This document shows positions 1-8,699 of a DNA stretch of 32,493 nt, in pieces. The notes below the pieces were generated by a model. That model was not told the origin of the DNA. It saw only the letters and a program-made list of their open reading frames with translations, and made no database searches. The DNA comes from Clostridia bacterium. Its GTDB lineage: Bacteria > Bacillota > Clostridia > Oscillospirales > Acutalibacteraceae. The translations under genes and the position numbers were made by a program. The stretch spans positions 1 through 32,493 of the forward strand of contig JAFWUH010000074.1 in assembly GCA_017524165.1 (NCBI GenBank), written 5' to 3'. Within the stretch, counting starts at the first letter, position 1. Each line of letters opens with the position of its first letter.

Positions 1-30
1 CGGAAAAGCAGGCGGCGTGAGCCGACCGCC

Positions 31-84
31 GTTTGCAGTTGCTTTTCACTACGCCTAAGGCTCCGTTTCAAAGCAACTGCAAAC
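31..84. repeat. 15-bp inverted repeat with inner hairpin
   Basis: The arms at 31-45 and 70-84 are perfect complements (15 bp). The 24-base loop contains GCC-TAA-GGC at 53-61, which can form a small inner hairpin. Just to the left, GGCGG (11-15) and CCGCC (26-30) can also pair. No gene is recognisable in bases 1-119, so this may be the end of a structured RNA, a palindromic repeat or a terminator-like element of something beyond the left edge. It is not followed directly by a clean T tract on the + strand. Fifteen bases of the left arm recur inside the small ORF near 19200. Confidence 0.5.
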
Positions 85-171
85 ATTATACCATTTCTTC
101 TTTTTTAAACGAAAATGGTTCACATCTCTTTACAACGCAGACTTGAGAATATTGAATAATAAATAAAAAAC

Positions 172-200
172 TTGTTTTTTGAACGAAAATATGCTATCAT
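172..200 (+). promoter_or_regulatory. Probable sigma-A promoter of the LTA-synthase-like gene
   Basis: A -35-like TTGTTT (172-177) and a -10-like TATCAT (195-200) are separated by 17 bases in an AT-rich stretch. They lie about 75 bases upstream of the start codon at 275. The match to consensus is moderate. Confidence 0.45.
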
Positions 201-274
201 GTTAAAGAATATTAAGTTAAAAATCTTTTCGGCAATGATAATTTGTTTTGTCATATAGAAAGGTCTCTTTTTAA

Positions 275-2467
275 ATGAAGAATAGTTTTCAATCAAAAAC
301 AGCATCTTTTTTTCAGAAAACCTTGCCCGATTTTTGCAAAGAAAATATCACAGTATCTTCTACCAAAGCTTCCCGCATTACCGCCGCCATCGTGACTGCC
401 GTTTTGCTGTTGACGGTTATTGTTGACCACAAAGCCTACACCGATCAAACTTTTCGCGACAAATGGATTTTGTTGGCTCTATGCTTAATTTTTCCGTTTT
501 TGATCGGTCTTGTGATCAAATACCGTTTAGAAATCAAGCAACCGATCGCTAAGCATATTTCCACTGTTCTATTGCTGATCGTCATGCCGATTTTGACCAT
601 GTCCATGACCGAGTGTTTAAACAGCGTTTATATCTACGACATGACCTATTTGGGATTTTTTGCAAATTATGTTGTGATAACCTTTTTCTATCTGTTGATT
701 TATGCACTTTCAGGCAGTCTTCGTTTGCCGATACTTATCATCAACCCCATTTTCTTTCTTTTAGGCGTTTCACACTGCTATTTAATGGAATTTCGCGGCA
801 CGCCTTTTCTGCCGATGGATTTTCTGGCGATCAAAACGGGAATGGGTGTTGCCAATACCTATAAATTCACCTTAAATTATTTGGTGTTAACCGCAACTTT
901 GATTTTTATTTTTTCGATTGCTATTGCCATTCGTCTCAAAACGCCGGTCGTACCGAGAACAGTGAAGCTTTCGCTTCGCTTGTTCAGTGCAACATTTACT
1001 TTTGTCGTTGCATTTTTGTTTTACGGCACTTCTGTTTTTGCCGACGCCGGTGTAAAACCCGATTTTTGGAATCAAAATCGCGGTTATCATAACTTTGGAT
1101 TTGCCTATAACTTTGTATGCAACACTAAATATTTGTTTATGTCTGCGCCGAGCGGTTATGACGCGGAAAAAGTCGGCGACTATGTTTCCAAAGTTGTAGA
1201 GGAAACAAATACTGCAGACAATACCGCTAAAACGCCGAATATCATCTGCATCATGAACGAATCCCTGGCAGATTTACAAGTGCTCGGCAGTTTTGAAACC
1301 AATGAAGACTATATGCCGTTTTTACATAGTCTGACCGAAAACACCGTCCGCGGCAACCTGTATGTACCGGTGATCGGCGCCGGAACCTCCAATACCGAGT
1401 TTGAGTTTTTGACCGGTCATTCCACGGCATTTCTTCCCTCCGGCAGTAACGCTTATATGCTTTATATCAAGAATCCGTTGGCGTCTCTGACCTCTACGCT
1501 CAAAGCACAAAACTATTCTGCGCTTGCTTTGCATCCCTATTATGCCGCCGGCTGGAACCGTGTCAAGGTCTATCAAAACATGGGCTTTGACAACTTTATG
1601 AGTCTTGAAAATTTAATGGATATTTCCATCATGTCGGAATATGTCCAAAACGGAAATGATCCGAATTATCTGCAATCCCTGGTAGAACAGTATTACCCCG
1701 ACCGAAATATGCTGATGCGCCAATATATCAGCGACGCTTACAATTATCAAGTACTTATTAAGGACTATGAAAACCGTGATAAAACCAAACCTTATTACAC
1801 CTTTAATGTGACGATGCAAAATCACGGCGGCTACTCCTCCAGCTGTAGAAATTTCCCTGAAGTCATTTCTGTCACTTCATCTCAAAATGTTTATAATAAA
1901 GCGAATAAATATCTTTCATTAGTACGCGCCAGCGATGCCGCTTTTGAAGAGCTGATCAACTACTTCAAGCAGGTGAAAGAACCGACCGTCATCTGTATGT
2001 TCGGCGATCATCAACCCTCGGTGGAACCCGCCTTTATTGCCGAACTTCTCGGCACAAACAATTTAAGCGGCTTAACATTGGATCAGGAACAACGCCGTCA
2101 TGTGACCCCGTTTTATATTTGGGCGAATTATGATATTGAGGAACAGCAGATCGAGCGGCTAAGTGTTAACTATCTTGCCACAAAGGTTTTGGAAGTGGCA
2201 AATGTTCAAATGACCGAATATAACAAATATCTGCTCAAGCTTTCCGAAAAACTGCCGGTAATTGATACAGTCGGTTATATCGACGCAGACGGAACAAACT
2301 ACCGCTGGAGTGACCGTTCGGATTATACTGATTTACTGGACGAATACGAACGGATTCAATACAACAATATTTTCGACAGCAAAAACACGCATAACCAAAC
2401 CTTCTATCTCAACGGATACACTCTGCCGAATCCTCAGGACGAACCGCAGGAGGAAAATCAACCGTGA
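275..2467 (+). CDS. LTA synthase family protein (membrane sulfatase-fold phosphoglycerol transferase)
   Basis: This 730-residue protein has several hydrophobic segments in roughly the first 255 residues (for example near 36-50, 64-82, 96-110, 128-168 and 203-220). An extracellular alkaline-phosphatase/sulfatase-like domain follows from about 320 onward. Residues expected for the LtaS family are visible: Glu329 in MNES, the candidate nucleophile Thr371 in GAGTSNTEF, His517 in MQNHGG and Asp578-His579 in FGDH. Enzymes of this family move glycerol phosphate from phosphatidylglycerol onto a lipid-anchored chain at the outer membrane face. The exact polymer is not predictable, because the family also includes primases and other phosphoglycerol transferases. 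The start has an upstream AGAAAGG. The last codon overlaps the Nudix start in a GTGA overlap, so the two genes are probably translationally coupled. Confidence 0.85.
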   Translation: MKNSFQSKTASFFQKTLPDFCKENITVSSTKASRITAAIVTAVLLLTVIVDHKAYTDQTFRDKWILLALCLIFPFLIGLVIKYRLEIKQPIAKHISTVLLLIVMPILTMSMTECLNSVYIYDMTYLGFFANYVVITFFYLLIYALSGSLRLPILIINPIFFLLGVSHCYLMEFRGTPFLPMDFLAIKTGMGVANTYKFTLNYLVLTATLIFIFSIAIAIRLKTPVVPRTVKLSLRLFSATFTFVVAFLFYGTSVFADAGVKPDFWNQNRGYHNFGFAYNFVCNTKYLFMSAPSGYDAEKVGDYVSKVVEETNTADNTAKTPNIICIMNESLADLQVLGSFETNEDYMPFLHSLTENTVRGNLYVPVIGAGTSNTEFEFLTGHSTAFLPSGSNAYMLYIKNPLASLTSTLKAQNYSALALHPYYAAGWNRVKVYQNMGFDNFMSLENLMDISIMSEYVQNGNDPNYLQSLVEQYYPDRNMLMRQYISDAYNYQVLIKDYENRDKTKPYYTFNVTMQNHGGYSSSCRNFPEVISVTSSQNVYNKANKYLSLVRASDAAFEELINYFKQVKEPTVICMFGDHQPSVEPAFIAELLGTNNLSGLTLDQEQRRHVTPFYIWANYDIEEQQIERLSVNYLATKVLEVANVQMTEYNKYLLKLSEKLPVIDTVGYIDADGTNYRWSDRSDYTDLLDEYERIQYNNIFDSKNTHNQTFYLNGYTLPNPQDEPQEENQP

Positions 2468-2946
2468 TCAATACCACTCTTTGTTACATTGAACAAGACG
2501 GCAACTATCTCCTGTTACATCGCATAAAAAAGAAAAATGATATCAACAAGGATAAATGGATCGGTATTGGCGGAAAGTTTTTGGAGAATGAAAGCCCGGA
2601 AGAATGCGTGATCAGAGAAACAAAGGAAGAAACGGGATTGACGCTCTTAAACCCTCGTTATCGCGGTATTGTAACCTTTGTTTGTGACCAAGGCGAAGGT
2701 GAATGGATGCATTTGTTTACCGCAGACCTTTTTTCCGGACAATTGCAGGAGTGTGACGAAGGAGAACTTTGTTGGGTACCCAAAAAAGCCGTATATCAGC
2801 TACCGATTTGGCAGGGTGATAAAATCTTTTTAAAGTTGATTGAAAACCCGCTGCAACCTTTCTTTTCTTTAAAACTGGTTTACGATCAAGACCGCCTTTG
2901 TCAAGCTGTTTTAAACGGCGAAGAGCTTTCTCTTGAAAACTGTTAA
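2464..2946 (+). CDS. Nudix hydrolase, MutT/8-oxo-dGTP diphosphatase-like
   Basis: This 160-residue protein has a complete Nudix box at residues 37-59 (G-x5-E-x7-RETKEETGL). It contains the Arg, Glu-Glu and Gly that bind metal and hold the diphosphate. The family hydrolyses nucleoside diphosphates linked to another group; the short single-domain form most resembles 8-oxo-(d)GTP sanitising enzymes. The substrate is inferred from family likeness only. The start is GTG and overlaps the previous stop by four bases, with AGGAGG shortly upstream. An intrinsic terminator follows the stop, so the gene ends a two-gene unit. Confidence 0.85.
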   Translation: MINTTLCYIEQDGNYLLLHRIKKKNDINKDKWIGIGGKFLENESPEECVIRETKEETGLTLLNPRYRGIVTFVCDQGEGEWMHLFTADLFSGQLQECDEGELCWVPKKAVYQLPIWQGDKIFLKLIENPLQPFFSLKLVYDQDRLCQAVLNGEELSLENC

Positions 2947-2954
2947 TTGTTTTT

Positions 2955-2984
2955 ACGGATTCCGCTTGGAATCCGTATTTTTTT
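2955..2984 (+). terminator. Rho-independent terminator after the Nudix gene
   Basis: A perfect 9-bp stem (ACGGATTCC at 2955-2963 and GGAATCCGT at 2968-2976) with a GCTT loop is followed by a run of seven T. It separates the ltaS-like/Nudix unit from the feoAB promoter. Confidence 0.9.
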
Positions 2985-2995
2985 GAAGAATATGT

Positions 2996-3024
2996 TTGCA
3001 CTTTTTCCGGAAATATGATAAAAT
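2996..3024 (+). promoter_or_regulatory. Promoter of the feoAB fusion gene
   Basis: TTGCAC (2996-3001) and TAAAAT (3019-3024) are spaced by 17 bases, giving a transcription start near 3031 and a short leader before the start at 3056. No clear Fur box is visible. Confidence 0.6.
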
Positions 3025-3055
3025 AAAGGGAATTTTTTTGAGAGGGGACCTTTCT

Positions 3056-5407
3056 TTGACTTTGGATCAACTAAAAATCGGACAAGACGCCTATGTCGAT
3101 TCGGTTATCTGCGAGGATACTGCACTTCGGAAGCATATCTTGGATATAGGTCTTACGCCCGGCACCGAAGTCACCTTGGTAAAAACGGCGCCGATGGGGG
3201 ATCCCATGGAATTTGAAGTCCGCGGATACGAACTGTCCATGCGGCGTGACGAAGCCGCCTGCATTACGGTTCGCGACGCGCATTCCGCCCACGAAAAAGA
3301 ACAGAACCGCAAAAACAACGGTGATATTCCCCATCCGCAGACCGGCGAAATGGGTGTCTACCATGTCAAACAAAAGGGCAACAAAATTCCGGACGGTCAG
3401 CCGATCGTCTTTGGTCTTGCCGGCAATCAAAACAGCGGCAAAACAAGCTTATTTAACCAACTGACCGGTTCCAATCAACATGTCGGCAATTTTCCGGGTG
3501 TCACGGTTGACCGAAAGGACGGTACCATCAAAGGTCACCCCAACGCAACGGTTACCGATCTTCCCGGCATCTATTCTCTCTCTCCTTATACCAGCGAAGA
3601 AATTGTGACCCGTGAATTTTTCTTAAAAAACCGTCCGAGCGGTATTATCAATATCGTTGACGGCACCAATCTGGCACGCAATCTCTATTTGACCATGCAG
3701 TTGATCGAATTGGATATTCCGATGGTTGTCGCATTAAATATGATGGACGAGGTGCGTGAAAACGGCGGAACTATTTTTGTCAATCGGTTGGAAGACCTGC
3801 TTGGTGTTCCCGTTATCCCGATTTCCGCCGCAAAAAATGAAGGTATCCATGAATTGATCGACCATGCACTTCATGTTGCTCGCTACCGCGAACGACCGGG
3901 ACGGCAGGATTTCTGTTCCGCTAACGGTGCCGACGGCGGCGCGATGCACCGATGCATTCATTCCATTATCCATTTGATTGAAGACCACGCCAAAGCCGCC
4001 AAGATCCCCGCGCGTTTTGCCGCAACCAAAATTGTGGAGGGCGACCGCCTTATTTTGGACAGTTTGGCTTTAGACGATGTGGAACGGCAATTGATCGAGC
4101 AAATCGTTACCGAAATGGAAATTTCCACCGGCAAAGACCGGTTGGCGGCTCTTGCCGATATGCGTTTTAACTTTATCGACGCGGTTTGCGCCGAAACAGT
4201 TGTGCGCCCGAAGGAAAGCAAGGGACATCGGCGCAGCGTAAAAATAGACCGCATTCTGACCGGAAAATATACGGCTATTCCCGCCTTTGTCGGCATTATG
4301 GCATTGATCTTTTGGCTGACCTTCGGCGTCATCGGCAATCTCTTGTCTGACTGGATGGAATTGGGAATTGCAACAATTACCGATCTTTGTTCCAAAGGGC
4401 TAACACATTACGGCATTAACCCGGTGGTTCATTCCCTTGTCATTGACGGTATTTTTGCCGGTGTTGGAGGAGTCTTGAGTTTTCTGCCCATCATTGTGGT
4501 TTTATTCTTCTTCCTGTCTATTTTGGAAGATTCCGGCTACATGGCGCGAATCGCTTTTGTGATGGATAAGCTGTTGCGGAAAATCGGTTTATCGGGACGA
4601 AGTTTTGTTCCGATGCTGATCGGATTTGGTTGTTCGGTACCCGCCATTATGGCAACGCGTACCCTTCCGTCAGATCGCGACCGAAAAATGACCATCCTGT
4701 TGACACCCTTTATGAGTTGCTCGGCGAAACTGCCGATCTACGCTCTGTTTACCGCCTTTTTCTTCCCGAAATACGCCGTTTGGGTCATGATCGGGCTTTA
4801 TTTCGGCGGAATGGTCATTGCCGTTCTTTTTGCCCTCTTATTAAAGAAAACACTCTTTAAAGGTCATCCGGTTCCCTTTGTGATGGAACTGCCGAATTAT
4901 CGTTTGCCGACGCCCGTTAATGTTGCTAAGCTGATTTATGATAAAGCCAAGGATTTTGTGACGCGTGCCTTTACTATCATTTTCTTGGCTTCCATCATCA
5001 TTTGGTTCTTACAGACCTTTGATCTGCATCTAAATGTGGTAAAGGATTCTTCTCAAAGCTTGCTTTCGCTGATCGGTGGATGGATCGCCCCTGTTTTTTC
5101 TCCGCTTGGATTCGGCAACTGGCAGGCATCCACGGCGCTCATCACCGGATTTATGGCAAAAGAAAGCGTTGTCAGCACCCTGACGGTTTTATTAGGCGGT
5201 TCGACCGGATTGCTTTCCACCCTGTTTTCCGCTCGCTCTGCCATCTGCTTTTTAACCTTTACCCTGCTATATACCCCCTGCGTTGCCGCCATCGCCGCCG
5301 TTCGACGGGAATTAGGCGCAAAATGGGCAATACTGGTTGTGGGATTACAGTGTGTGATTGCGTGGCTTGTTGCCTATCTTGTTCACTTTGTCAGCATATT
5401 GATCTGA
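3056..5407 (+). CDS. feoB: FeoA-FeoB fusion ferrous iron transporter
   Basis: The protein has 783 residues from the chosen start. Residues 1-72 form a FeoA-like SH3 domain (ILDIGLTPG and MGDPMEFEVRGYELSMR are typical). A charged linker follows, then the FeoB G domain with G1 GNQNSGKT (123-130), a G2 Thr near 150, G3 DLPG (168-171) and G4 NMMD. The C-terminal half is the polytopic membrane core, including the GFGCSVPAIMATR segment. It imports Fe2+ across the cytoplasmic membrane, powered or gated by nucleotide hydrolysis. I chose TTG at 3056 because AGAGGGG lies just before it and the FeoA domain begins there. An ATG at 2996 overlaps the promoter and is unlikely. FeoA is often a separate gene; here it is fused in frame. 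Confidence 0.93.
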   Translation: MTLDQLKIGQDAYVDSVICEDTALRKHILDIGLTPGTEVTLVKTAPMGDPMEFEVRGYELSMRRDEAACITVRDAHSAHEKEQNRKNNGDIPHPQTGEMGVYHVKQKGNKIPDGQPIVFGLAGNQNSGKTSLFNQLTGSNQHVGNFPGVTVDRKDGTIKGHPNATVTDLPGIYSLSPYTSEEIVTREFFLKNRPSGIINIVDGTNLARNLYLTMQLIELDIPMVVALNMMDEVRENGGTIFVNRLEDLLGVPVIPISAAKNEGIHELIDHALHVARYRERPGRQDFCSANGADGGAMHRCIHSIIHLIEDHAKAAKIPARFAATKIVEGDRLILDSLALDDVERQLIEQIVTEMEISTGKDRLAALADMRFNFIDAVCAETVVRPKESKGHRRSVKIDRILTGKYTAIPAFVGIMALIFWLTFGVIGNLLSDWMELGIATITDLCSKGLTHYGINPVVHSLVIDGIFAGVGGVLSFLPIIVVLFFFLSILEDSGYMARIAFVMDKLLRKIGLSGRSFVPMLIGFGCSVPAIMATRTLPSDRDRKMTILLTPFMSCSAKLPIYALFTAFFFPKYAVWVMIGLYFGGMVIAVLFALLLKKTLFKGHPVPFVMELPNYRLPTPVNVAKLIYDKAKDFVTRAFTIIFLASIIIWFLQTFDLHLNVVKDSSQSLLSLIGGWIAPVFSPLGFGNWQASTALITGFMAKESVVSTLTVLLGGSTGLLSTLFSARSAICFLTFTLLYTPCVAAIAAVRRELGAKWAILVVGLQCVIAWLVAYLVHFVSILI

Positions 5408-5450
5408 AATTTCGGATAGAATACAGTAAACAGTAAAAGGAGTATCCGCC

Positions 5451-7046
5451 GTGGCATTACCGTTAAAAGATGAAATTAACCGCCGTCGCACCTTTGCGAT
5501 CATCTCGCACCCCGACGCCGGCAAAACGACCCTGACCGAAAAACTCTTGTTATATGGAGGCGCTATTCAAACCGCCGGTTCGGTCAAAGGGATAGCGACC
5601 GCGCACCATGCCGTATCCGACTGGATGGAATTGGAAAAGCAACGCGGCATTTCCATCACCTCTTCCGTTCTTCAGTTTGAGTACAACGGCTGCTGTATCA
5701 ATATTTTGGACACGCCGGGTCACCAGGATTTTTCGGAGGACACCTACCGCACCCTGATGGCGGCAGACAGCGTGGTAATGGTCATTGATGCCGCAAAAGG
5801 TATTGAGCCGCAGACCCGAAAGCTCTTTAAGGTTACCGCCATGCGGCATATCCCGATCTTTACCTTTATTAATAAACTGGATCGCGACGCAAGAGATCCG
5901 TTTGATTTGCTGGATCAATTGGAAAAAGAGTTCGGCATCGGCACCTACCCGATGAACTGGCCGATTGGCAGCGGAATTGATTTTAAAGGTGTTTTTGACC
6001 GTGAAAACCGTCAAATTCTTGCCTTTCAGGAATTTCACCGCGGACAGGACCGTTTGTCCGCGATCGCTTGTGATATCACCGACACCGAAAAAATGGACAG
6101 CTTGATCGGCGAATATCAGCGCAAAGAGTTAGTAGACCAAATCGAACTGTTGGACGGTGCAAGCTTTGATTTTGACATGGAACAGGTTCTCTGCGGCAAA
6201 CTGACCCCCGTCTTTTTCGGTTCGGCTTTGACCAATTTCGGTGTGGAACCGTTTTTAAAATCCTTTATTGAAATGGCAACCCCACCGCTTCCCCGCGCCA
6301 CCTCCGACGGCACCTCCATTGCAACCGACAGCGAGTTTTCAGCCTTCGTTTTTAAGATCCAGGCGAATATGAATAAAGCTCACCGCGACCGCATGACCTT
6401 TTTACGGATTTGCTCCGGCAAATTTGAGCGTGATCGTGAGTACTGTCATGTGCAAGGCAATAAAAATCTTCGCCTTTCGCAACCGCAGCAACTGATGGCT
6501 GATGACCGGCAGATTATTAATGAGGCTTACGCCGGTGACATTATCGGTGTATTTGATCCGGGCATTTTTTCGATCGGCGACACCGTATGTGATCCGAAAA
6601 GAAAGGTCTGTTTTGAAGGGATCCCGACCTTTTCTCCCGAACACTTTGCGCTCATTGAACATCCCGACAGTTTGAAGAGAAAACAATTTGTCAAAGGTGT
6701 GGAACAAATTGCGCAGGAAGGCGCCATTCAGATTTTTCACGAGCCGGATTCCGGTATGGAACGCGTCATTGTCGGGGTGGTCGGCGTTCTGCAGTTTGAA
6801 GTATTGGAATACCGTCTAAAGAGCGAATATAATGTAACCGTTATCCGCAATAATCTTCCCTATCAATATATCCGCTGGATTCGGAACGAAAACATTGATG
6901 TGAAATCGCTCAATCTGACCTCCGATACTAAATGGGTGCAGGATTTTCGCGGGCACAATATTTTGATCTTTACCAGCGAATGGAATATCAATTGGGCGCT
7001 TGATAAGAATCCGGATTTGATTTTAGAGGATTTTCACAAAGAATAA
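5451..7046 (+). CDS. prfC: Peptide chain release factor 3
   Basis: This 531-residue translational GTPase has the RF3 signature N-terminus (INRRRTFAIISHPDAGKTTL, G1 around residues 18-27), switch regions and G3 DTPGHQDF, G4 NKLDRD, and RF3-specific C-terminal domains ending in EWNINWALDKNPDL. RF3 removes RF1/RF2 from the ribosome after peptide release and takes part in quality control after mistranslation. It acts in the cytoplasm. The start is GTG with AAGGAG 10 bases upstream. It follows feoB by 43 bases with no visible terminator, so it may be read from the feo promoter. Confidence 0.95.
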   Translation: MALPLKDEINRRRTFAIISHPDAGKTTLTEKLLLYGGAIQTAGSVKGIATAHHAVSDWMELEKQRGISITSSVLQFEYNGCCINILDTPGHQDFSEDTYRTLMAADSVVMVIDAAKGIEPQTRKLFKVTAMRHIPIFTFINKLDRDARDPFDLLDQLEKEFGIGTYPMNWPIGSGIDFKGVFDRENRQILAFQEFHRGQDRLSAIACDITDTEKMDSLIGEYQRKELVDQIELLDGASFDFDMEQVLCGKLTPVFFGSALTNFGVEPFLKSFIEMATPPLPRATSDGTSIATDSEFSAFVFKIQANMNKAHRDRMTFLRICSGKFERDREYCHVQGNKNLRLSQPQQLMADDRQIINEAYAGDIIGVFDPGIFSIGDTVCDPKRKVCFEGIPTFSPEHFALIEHPDSLKRKQFVKGVEQIAQEGAIQIFHEPDSGMERVIVGVVGVLQFEVLEYRLKSEYNVTVIRNNLPYQYIRWIRNENIDVKSLNLTSDTKWVQDFRGHNILIFTSEWNINWALDKNPDLILEDFHKE

Positions 7047-7075
7047 TTCTTTTCCCGCACTCTACCGTCCGTAGG

Positions 7076-7103
7076 TTGTTTTGTTCCATGAATATGATAT
7101 ACT
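7076..7103 (+). promoter_or_regulatory. Probable promoter of the HTH/SOR-like regulator
   Basis: TTGTTT (7076-7081) and TATACT (7098-7103) are spaced by 16 bases and lie about 20 bases before the GTG start. The CTAC/GTAG short inverted repeat near 7061-7073 could be an operator, but it is too short to call. Confidence 0.45.
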
Positions 7104-7124
7104 GAACACAAAGGAGAGGATTTT

Positions 7125-7709
7125 GTGAACAGTTATCTTACCGGCGGCATTATCAAAGTGTTGCGCGAGCAAAAAGGGCTCACCCAAAACGCGCTGGCGG
7201 AAAAACTGGGCGTTAGCGATAAAGCCGTGTCCAAATGGGAAACCGGTAAAGGATATCCGGATATAACCCTTTTAGAGCCGCTTGCCGCCTGCCTTCATGT
7301 TTCTTTGACCGAATTACTTTCGGGAGAGCCGATTACCAACCGCAACCGCAGTTTTCAGATGAACCGCAGTTTGTTTTATATCTGTCCGATTTGCGGTAAT
7401 ATTATCATCGGTTCGGGTGACGCCGTTGTCAGTTGCCACGGTATACAGCTTTTTCCTGCCGAAGCCGAGTCCCCGGACGAACAACATTCATTCCGGGTAG
7501 AAAAAATCGAAGATGAGTATTATGTTAACCTGTCGCATTCTATGACCAAAAGCCACTACATTTCCTTTTTCGCGGCGCTTTCCGATAACGGTATTCAGTT
7601 TATCAAGCTTTACCCGGAGGGAAATGCCGAAGCGTGGTTCAAAATTGCCGGCGTCAGTACACTTTTCTGCTACTGTAACCGTCACGGATTGTTTAAAATC
7701 AAGTTATAA
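7125..7709 (+). CDS. XRE-family HTH regulator fused to a desulfoferrodoxin/superoxide-reductase-like domain
   Basis: The protein has 194 residues. Residues 7-65 form a Cro/C1-type helix-turn-helix (LTQNALAEKLGVSDKAVSKWE). Residues 84-107 resemble the desulfoferrodoxin small iron domain, with Cys87, Cys90 and Cys104 but His105 where rubredoxin-like centres have a fourth Cys. Residues 120-194 resemble the superoxide reductase core. His121, His138, His144, Cys184 and His187 (CNRHGL) sit where the Fe(His)4Cys ligands are expected. The catalytic Lys of the usual EKHVP motif is replaced (EQHSF). I infer a transcription factor that senses superoxide, peroxide or iron through this centre rather than a true enzyme. 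The GTG start has GGAGAGG at good spacing. A terminator follows. Confidence 0.8.
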   Translation: MNSYLTGGIIKVLREQKGLTQNALAEKLGVSDKAVSKWETGKGYPDITLLEPLAACLHVSLTELLSGEPITNRNRSFQMNRSLFYICPICGNIIIGSGDAVVSCHGIQLFPAEAESPDEQHSFRVEKIEDEYYVNLSHSMTKSHYISFFAALSDNGIQFIKLYPEGNAEAWFKIAGVSTLFCYCNRHGLFKIKL

Positions 7710-7712
7710 GAA

Positions 7713-7744
7713 AACCTCGGAGGTATAAGTCCCCGAGGTTTTTT
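7713..7744. terminator. Bidirectional intrinsic terminator between convergent genes
   Basis: An 8-bp stem (AACCTCGG at 7713-7720, CCGAGGTT at 7733-7740) has a 12-base loop. There is a T run on the right and an A run on the left, so it can serve both the HTH gene from the left and the DUF4037 gene from the right. Confidence 0.85.
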
Positions 7745-7751
7745 CATTCAA

Positions 7752-8699
7752 TTATCCGATTGCCGATAAAATATGCAAATTACGCAACGCACCGTCGGCA
7801 ATACCGTTATTTACGGCATACGCATACCGTTCCAAATTATCATCCTGTTTTTCGGCATAACCTTTCGCCGTTAAATCGTGAATCACCGTTTTGGCAATTT
7901 GTTCGATTATATCCTGCTTCTGTTGGGCAACCGACGAATCCCTGTTATCGCCAAACAGCAAAAAGGACAGTTTCTTCGACAAAATTTCGCCATCGTTCAA
8001 GGCTTTTAACGCCCGAAATTGCCATTTGTAGTACGGCAAATATCGATCCTGCAGCAAAAAAACAACCTTTAAAGCCGCCTCAACAAATTCGACCGCCGCC
8101 AGTTGAGCCGCTTGCGGTTCTCCGTGTTTGAGACAACGGTCAAAATTATACTGTCCGGATTGTGCCATGAGCAAAATATTACCGGCAAGGCGTTTGCGTT
8201 TGATATCCATCGGCATCTGTAACAGCATCTTCCGAATAGCCGTAACTTCACCAAACGGATCCGAAAAAATCTCTCCGTTGGTTGCTTCTGCCAATACATA
8301 ATCCGGCAGTTGAAGCCATTGTTCGGTTGTTAAACGCCCGTTCTCCAACCCAACTGCCGCGCGGTAAAATTCAGCGGTACGGAAAACACCGTTTCGATTC
8401 CCGCCCACCGGCGATAAGGGCGAGCGAACCACCCCGCCGAACGATTTGGGCAACTTGGCATAGGCGCGTTCTAACAAAAATGCCTGTCGACGGCTGACAA
8501 TACTCTCCTCCGGCAAAAAGATACAAAATCCTGCCTCAAAATCATGATCACGGGAAATTTCGTCGTCAAAGCCGTATCGGTCGGAACCGCTTCCAACAAA
8601 ACCGACAGCCAGCAGCGGCAGCAAATCCGGAAATTCCTGTTCCAACATCGGCTTGCCGTACTGTTCAAAAAAAGCCCGGGACAATTCAATTCCTTTCAT
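7752..8699 (-). CDS. DUF4037 domain protein, nucleotidyltransferase-like
   Basis: This 315-residue protein matches what I recall of the DUF4037 family. An N-terminal nucleotidyltransferase-fold signature is visible: GSGSD at residues 36-40 and RDHDF near 50-54, consistent with a Gly-Ser motif plus metal-binding Asp residues. The C-terminal two thirds are largely helical and lack a motif I recognise. The substrate is unknown; a nucleotide transfer to a small molecule, RNA or protein is only an inference from the fold. The start at 8699 is supported by GAGGAAAA upstream; a longer reading frame extends into the neighbour without a good site. It overlaps the TPR gene by 14 bases, which suggests the two products work together. 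Confidence 0.7.
   Translation of the reverse strand: MKGIELSRAFFEQYGKPMLEQEFPDLLPLLAVGFVGSGSDRYGFDDEISRDHDFEAGFCIFLPEESIVSRRQAFLLERAYAKLPKSFGGVVRSPLSPVGGNRNGVFRTAEFYRAAVGLENGRLTTEQWLQLPDYVLAEATNGEIFSDPFGEVTAIRKMLLQMPMDIKRKRLAGNILLMAQSGQYNFDRCLKHGEPQAAQLAAVEFVEAALKVVFLLQDRYLPYYKWQFRALKALNDGEILSKKLSFLLFGDNRDSSVAQQKQDIIEQIAKTVIHDLTAKGYAEKQDDNLERYAYAVNNGIADGALRNLHILSAIG

Noticed and set aside
3001..3060. Fur box before feoAB
   Set aside because: No convincing GATAAT-type inverted repeat is visible between the promoter and the start.
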